Assembly: GCF_900078395.1 (NCBI RefSeq)
Contig: NZ_FKLA01000009.1
Location: 285,305-349,304 of the forward strand
Direction: 5' to 3'
Origin: Anaerotruncus rubiinfantis
GTDB lineage: Bacteria; Bacillota; Clostridia; Oscillospirales; Ruminococcaceae
Length of the DNA: 64,000 nucleotides
The position numbers and the translations under genes are program-made. Numbering within the stretch: position 1 is the first letter of the stretch; each line of letters opens with the position of its first letter. Shown piece after piece: positions 60,179 to 64,000 of this stretch. The notes below the pieces were generated by a model. It searched no databases. It had not been told where the DNA came from and saw only the letters and a list, made by a program, of their open reading frames with translations.

Positions 60179-61777
60179 ATTTCTATCCCCGCGCTTCGCA
60201 TGGAGCGCGACGTGGTTATTCATATCACAATGGATTGTATAGATGTTATTTCTATCCACGCGCTCCGCATGGAGCGCGACCCGCCCGCGCATTGATAATC
60301 ACGCGCTGTCCTTTATTTCTATCCACGCGCTCCGCATGGAGCGCGACACCCGGCGAGTGCGTAGACCTGAGAGAGATATTGCGATTTCTATCCACGCGCT
60401 CCGCATGGAGCGCGACGCAGGCAGATGATAACGGGCTTTCTGAGGCGATTGATTTCTATCCACGCGCTCCGCATGGAGCGCGACATGGGATCAATGTGAG
60501 CAATAACATTGGACGGAGGATTTCTATCCACGCGCTCCGCATGGAGCGCGACCATTCCAGTTACGCCCTGACGTCGCTCGATTTCCCATTTCTATCCACG
60601 CGCTCCGCATGGAGCGCGACATGAGGAACATCATCCGTATTAGGCAGGTTCATTATTTCTATCCACGCGCTCCGCATGGAGCGCGACGTATCTTTGGGGC
60701 CGTCTGCTGTCCAGAAACTAAGGATTTCTATCCACGCGCTCCGCATGGAGCGCGACCTTATAATGCGGGTTTATAAGACCTATAAATAAAAATTTCTATC
60801 CACGCGCTCCGCATGGAGCGCGACTATCGCGGCTTGGAGGTTACGCATAACCTTGATCGATTTCTATCCACGCGCTCCGCATGGAGCGCGACCTGGTGAC
60901 GCTCTGGCAGGTATTTACAATCTGCTTGCTATTTCTATCCACGCGCTCCGCATGGAGCGCGACGGATGGCATGTTGGTAAAAACCCCATGAAGGACTGAT
61001 TTCTATCCACGCGCTCCGCATGGAGCGCGACTTTCACGCCTTCTTCCTCAAACTCGCCGTAGGCCAATTTCTATCCACGCGCTCCGCATGGAGCGCGACG
61101 CAAAACGGCGGCAGCGTCGAACGCACCGGGCGGTATTTCTATCCACGCGCTCCGCATGGAGCGCGACAGGCGTGCTTGCTCTGGAAACAAGATAAGATTC
61201 AGATTTCTATCCACGCGCTCCGCATGGAGCGCGACCAGTTGGATGCCAATCACATACCTTTGCGCAATGATTTCTATCCACGCGCTCCGCATGGAGCGCG
61301 ACAAAATATGCGATATATTCCTTTTGCTCCGGTTCAGTATTTCTATCCACGCGCTCCGCATGGAGCGCGACCTGGACTTTATGGGATTCAGATTTTATCG
61401 CAACAATTTCTATCCACGCGCTCCGCATGGAGCGCGACCCATTCAGATCGATGGCGATACTGTATATTTGAGATTTCTATCCACGCGCTCCGCATGGAGC
61501 GCGACGTCTAAGCCGAATTCGTAACGATCCGACAAATCGTTATTTCTATCCACGCGCTCCGCATGGAGCGCGACTTTATTGCAACTATGCGCCCGTGGCG
61601 AAAAAAACAATTTCTATCCACGCGCTCCGCATGGAGCGCGACTTGTCAATCTGGTTTCGGCCTATGCCGTAAGTTATGATTTCTATCCACGCGCTCCGCA
61701 TGGAGCGCGACTCCGGAGGATTTGACGGTGCCTAAGATGATCTGATTTCTATCCACGCGCTCCGCATGGAGCGCGAC
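60179..61777 (-). CRISPR. Type I-C CRISPR array, 24 repeats and 23 spacers
   Basis: Read on the minus strand the 33-base repeat begins GTCGCGCTCC, has the stem GCGCTCC-ATGC-GGAGCGC and ends GTGGATAGAAAT, close to the usual I-C form ending ATTGAAAT. Repeats start (plus-strand left end) at 60179, 60248, 60315, 60384, 60452, 60520, 60588, 60655, 60724, 60792, 60860, 60931, 60999, 61067, 61135, 61203, 61270, 61339, 61406, 61473, 61542, 61610, 61679 and 61745. Spacers are 33-38 bases, mostly 35. The repeat at 60179 has two changes, marking the old, leader-distal end; the array is transcribed leftward from the cas side. Confidence 0.98.
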
Positions 61778-61950
61778 AGCAAAGTTGTATAAATTAAGAA
61801 AATTTTTTTGGGATATACATCTAAAAAACAAAAGAAAATCATATCCATAATTGGATACGAGACGGCAGTTATGACAAATCGACAGGGATCTGAAAGAGAA
61901 AAACGGTGCGAACCTATCGAGGGTATGGTGACAGCTTGCTATTCGCACCA
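61778..61950 (-). promoter_or_regulatory. CRISPR leader with cas-proximal inverted repeat
   Basis: An AT-rich 173-base region lies between the first repeat and cas2, the expected leader. On its cas2 side GGTGCGAA (61905-61912) and TTCGCACC (61942-61949) form an inverted repeat; on the minus strand it is followed by GTTTTTC, so it could terminate cas transcription. No gene is present. Confidence 0.75.
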
Positions 61951-62241
61951 CTACACCATTAGCAGGCCCTCTGGTTCGTAGGTGAATTTTGAACCAAAAT
62001 GTTCGATTTTGTCCTGATATTGGTTTCCCAGTTGGTAGAAACGCAGACTGTCCTTTTCCTTGTCTATGATAGCTACTAATCGGGACTGAAGTAAACGATA
62101 TTGCGCGGGATCAAGCAAACATTCGAATACGGAGTTCTGCACACGCTGCCCGTAGTTGACGCATTGCTTAGCGACCTGCCGGAGCCGTTTGCGTCCGGCG
62201 GTATCGGCTGTATTGACATCATAAGTGATTAAGACCAGCAT
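61951..62241 (-). CDS. cas2: CRISPR-associated endonuclease Cas2
   Basis: A 96-residue ferredoxin-fold protein that bridges two Cas1 dimers in the spacer-integration complex. It begins MLVLITYDVNTAD with the conserved Asp at residue 8, then GRKRLRQVAKQC and QNSVFECLL. Length and the final beta strands fit type I-C Cas2. It starts 9 bases after cas1, next to the leader. Confidence 0.96.
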   Translation of the reverse strand: MLVLITYDVNTADTAGRKRLRQVAKQCVNYGQRVQNSVFECLLDPAQYRLLQSRLVAIIDKEKDSLRFYQLGNQYQDKIEHFGSKFTYEPEGLLMV

Positions 62242-62250
62242 TTTATCCCC

Positions 62251-63282
62251 TCATTTCCATAAAAACGGCGGATAAGCATCCAGATCGCCGCGCAGACAAC
62301 GGGCAAGCAGAAGCGCCTGTACATAAGGCACCAATCCCCAAACCAGCTTTTCTTTTAAATAAGGGTGGGTGAGCGGCTCTGCCAGGCGTTTCTGCCAGGC
62401 AGCCAGAAAGATTTTGCGTCCCTCGTCGGTCAACAGCACTGCACCACTCGGCTGGCACTCAAAGTGTTCAGCACGCATGACGCGATTGTTAATCAGCGTG
62501 GCGACAAACCGGTCAGCGAGCAGTGGCCGCAGTTCCTCCATCAAATCGAGGGCAAGCGACGACCTGCCAGGGCGGTCGCGATGCAAAAAGCCAACATAAG
62601 CGTCTAATCCGACGCTCTCCAATGCACCCGCGCAGGCATTTGCCAACAGGCTGTATGCAAATGAAAGCATGGCATTGGTTGGGTCAAGCGGCGGACGGCG
62701 CGAACGTCCGGTAAAAGAAAAGGTTTCACGTTGATTGAGCAGCAGCGCGTCAAATGTGCCGAAATATATAGCCGCCGACTGGCCTTCCAAGCCACGCAAC
62801 GCGTCAAGATTGGTTTCCTGCAGAATGGCGGGCAGGCTGCCGGCCAACAGCGCTGAAGCATGCCCAAGCGCTTCATTGTCAACACGCAGCAAGTGATCAC
62901 GCAGGGTGCGCTCGATACTCCATCGTCCATTGTACACCTTGCCGAACACAAAACTGCGGGCGTAGTGGCAGCTTTGCCCTTCGTCGTCGGATAAACGGTA
63001 CTGTGCCTTTCGCAGCAGCACGTTTCCGGGATTTTCTCCGCTGACACGCGCGAGGAAGCGTCCGCGTGGTGTGAGGAAAGCCAGATTTATCCCGTCGCGC
63101 ACACATTTTCCCATCAGGGCGGGGCTTGCGCCTTTGTAGGAAAAGCAAAGGATGCTTTCCAGTGTGTGCAGCGGGAACTGTCCGCGTTTTTGCTCGTCCG
63201 CCACAACCAATACGGTCTCGCCCTCAAGCGCGAGATAGCTGTCCTCACTCAGGACGAACAATGTGTTGAGGAATTTTCTCAT
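62251..63282 (-). CDS. cas1: CRISPR-associated integrase Cas1 (type I-C)
   Basis: The integrase that inserts new spacers (343 residues). It has an N-terminal beta domain (MRKFLNTLFVLSEDSYLALEGE) and a helical catalytic domain. The active-site residues are in LEGQSAAIYF (Glu), GFLHRDRPGR (His) and LALDLMEELRP (Asp/Glu). I chose ATG 63282, with GGAGGAAAG upstream and an ATGA overlap with the cas4 stop; the open frame to 63546 runs inside cas4. Confidence 0.96.
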   Translation of the reverse strand: MRKFLNTLFVLSEDSYLALEGETVLVVADEQKRGQFPLHTLESILCFSYKGASPALMGKCVRDGINLAFLTPRGRFLARVSGENPGNVLLRKAQYRLSDDEGQSCHYARSFVFGKVYNGRWSIERTLRDHLLRVDNEALGHASALLAGSLPAILQETNLDALRGLEGQSAAIYFGTFDALLLNQRETFSFTGRSRRPPLDPTNAMLSFAYSLLANACAGALESVGLDAYVGFLHRDRPGRSSLALDLMEELRPLLADRFVATLINNRVMRAEHFECQPSGAVLLTDEGRKIFLAAWQKRLAEPLTHPYLKEKLVWGLVPYVQALLLARCLRGDLDAYPPFLWK

Positions 63283-63953
63283 AAGCTTTCCTCCTCCCTC
63301 GGCAGGTGCATCCGCAGATAAGCGGATGCCGGGGGTGCTTTCGCGAGCCTCGGCAGGCAGACCTCTTTGAGCGAGCAGGCATTGCACCCTTTGGATGGAG
63401 TGGCTTTTGGGGTATACCCGCGTGCATACAGGGCATGCATTTCCCCAAGCATGTCTTCCACCCGCTGACGCAGCGGCGCATCCAGATTGACTCGGGTGCG
63501 CCGCCGCGGCTCGCCATAAAAGAGACTGCCCTCGGCAATACTGCACAGCAGCATCTCCTCCAGGCAGATCGCCTGTGCGCAGAGCTGCAATTCATCCGCG
63601 CCGTAAGCGTTTGGCCGGCCTTTCTTATATTCCACCGGATAAGGCTGCCAGGTCCCGTCTTGTCCGGCCAGCGTGATTCCTGCCGGGTCCTGATGAAATT
63701 CGACCACGTCGCACACTCCCTGCGCGCGCAGCCGGTGGGATACGACCCGCAGGCTGCGCGCGGTCAGCAGGTTTCCGCGGCGTTCCATCTGCTTTTCATC
63801 ATGGGCGCGTTGGTGAAGGAGCTGTCCCTCAACCGTGCGCAAATTTTCCGCCCACTGCCGTTCGATATGGATCAGCGCCCACTGCCGGCGGCAGAAAGCG
63901 AAATGCTGTAGGCCGGATAGCGGGAGATAATCTTCTTCCTGCCGGCTGGTCAC
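63279..63953 (-). CDS. cas4: CRISPR-associated exonuclease Cas4
   Basis: A RecB-type nuclease (224 residues) that trims and PAM-selects prespacers. Iron-sulfur ligands are FCRRQ near residue 21 and the C-terminal CNACSLKEVC. The nuclease core has VCDVVEF and YPVEYKKG. The start is GTG 63953, which overlaps the stop of the preceding cas7 by GTGA. The order cas7-cas4-cas1-cas2-array is the standard I-C order. Confidence 0.95.
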   Translation of the reverse strand: MTSRQEEDYLPLSGLQHFAFCRRQWALIHIERQWAENLRTVEGQLLHQRAHDEKQMERRGNLLTARSLRVVSHRLRAQGVCDVVEFHQDPAGITLAGQDGTWQPYPVEYKKGRPNAYGADELQLCAQAICLEEMLLCSIAEGSLFYGEPRRRTRVNLDAPLRQRVEDMLGEMHALYARGYTPKATPSKGCNACSLKEVCLPRLAKAPPASAYLRMHLPREEESL

Positions 63954-64000
63954 ACCATCTGCGTGCAGGACACGCCTTCGGGCAGTGCGGCGGTATCGAC
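63950..64000 (-). CDS. cas7: cas7 (csd2) C-terminus, partial
   Basis: Only the last 16 codons and stop are inside the window: VDTAALPEGVSCTQMV, then TGA at 63952-63950. The LPEGV ending and the position before cas4 fit the Csd2 backbone subunit of type I-C Cascade. Most of the gene, and presumably cas8c, cas5 and cas3, lie beyond the right edge. Confidence 0.7.
   Translation of the reverse strand, partial: VDTAALPEGVSCTQMV

Noticed and set aside
60235..61951. Open frames with repeated 'LSTRSAWSAT' or 'ALHAERVDRN' peptides
   Set aside because: They are translations of the CRISPR repeats, whose repeat-plus-spacer unit often keeps a frame open.

Overview
The window is GC-rich chromosomal DNA from a strictly anaerobic Firmicute. 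The best fit is a Clostridia of the Oscillospiraceae/Ruminococcaceae type, at family-level confidence only. Pointers are a V-type ATPase operon, a trimeric NADH-linked [FeFe] hydrogenase with its accessory genes, a glmS ribozyme, an alpha2-type glycyl-tRNA synthetase, split transketolase subunits, a 2-hydroxyacyl-CoA dehydratase-type activase pair, and near-consensus sigma-70 promoters with 17-bp spacers.

Layout. 0-8.3 kb: V-type ATPase genes C-I-K-F-E-A-B-D (C is cut by the window edge). 8.4-11.5 kb: an alpha/beta hydrolase and a membrane-bound GGDEF/EAL protein. 11.5-17.3 kb (minus): an alpha-glucoside uptake operon (binding protein, two permeases, GH13 glucosidase) interrupted twice by blocks of tandem small palindromes. 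17.6-24 kb: activase/dehydratase pair and two envelope proteins. 24-25.5 kb (minus): a lipoprotein and CorA. 25.6-27.8 kb: glmS ribozyme and glmS. 28-30.2 kb: DUF1538 membrane protein with a tandem PII-like protein. 30.2-31.2 kb (minus): an AEC transporter. 31.3-37 kb: divergent hexuronate genes (lacI-uxaC / uxaB-uxaA) with two matching operators. 37-42.6 kb: phosphohexomutase, PAP2 phosphatase, GH25 lysozyme, tRNA-Ser, transketolase. 43-46.5 kb (minus): PHP, DRTGG, RsbW-like kinase and an HsfB-like [FeFe]-hydrogenase homologue. 46.9-52.1 kb (plus): the hydrogenase operon, with a Rex-like site over its promoter. 52.2-58.6 kb: TrmO, an XRE regulator, small membrane proteins, exporters, glyS and tRNA-Pro. 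58.8-60.0 kb: an AT-richer insert with a MarR regulator and a membrane protein. 60.2-64 kb: a type I-C CRISPR array (24 repeats, 23 spacers) with cas2, cas1, cas4 and the tail of cas7.

The genes fit an anaerobe that imports alpha-glucosides and uronates, disposes of electrons as H2 from NADH and ferredoxin, and links ion gradients to ATP through a V-type enzyme. The least explained parts are the mosaic palindromic elements (13.2, 15.4, 38.7 and 42.6 kb), the regulatory gene set opposite the hydrogenase operon, the DUF1538/PII pair and the activase/dehydratase pair. All function calls come from reading protein motifs; no database search was run.
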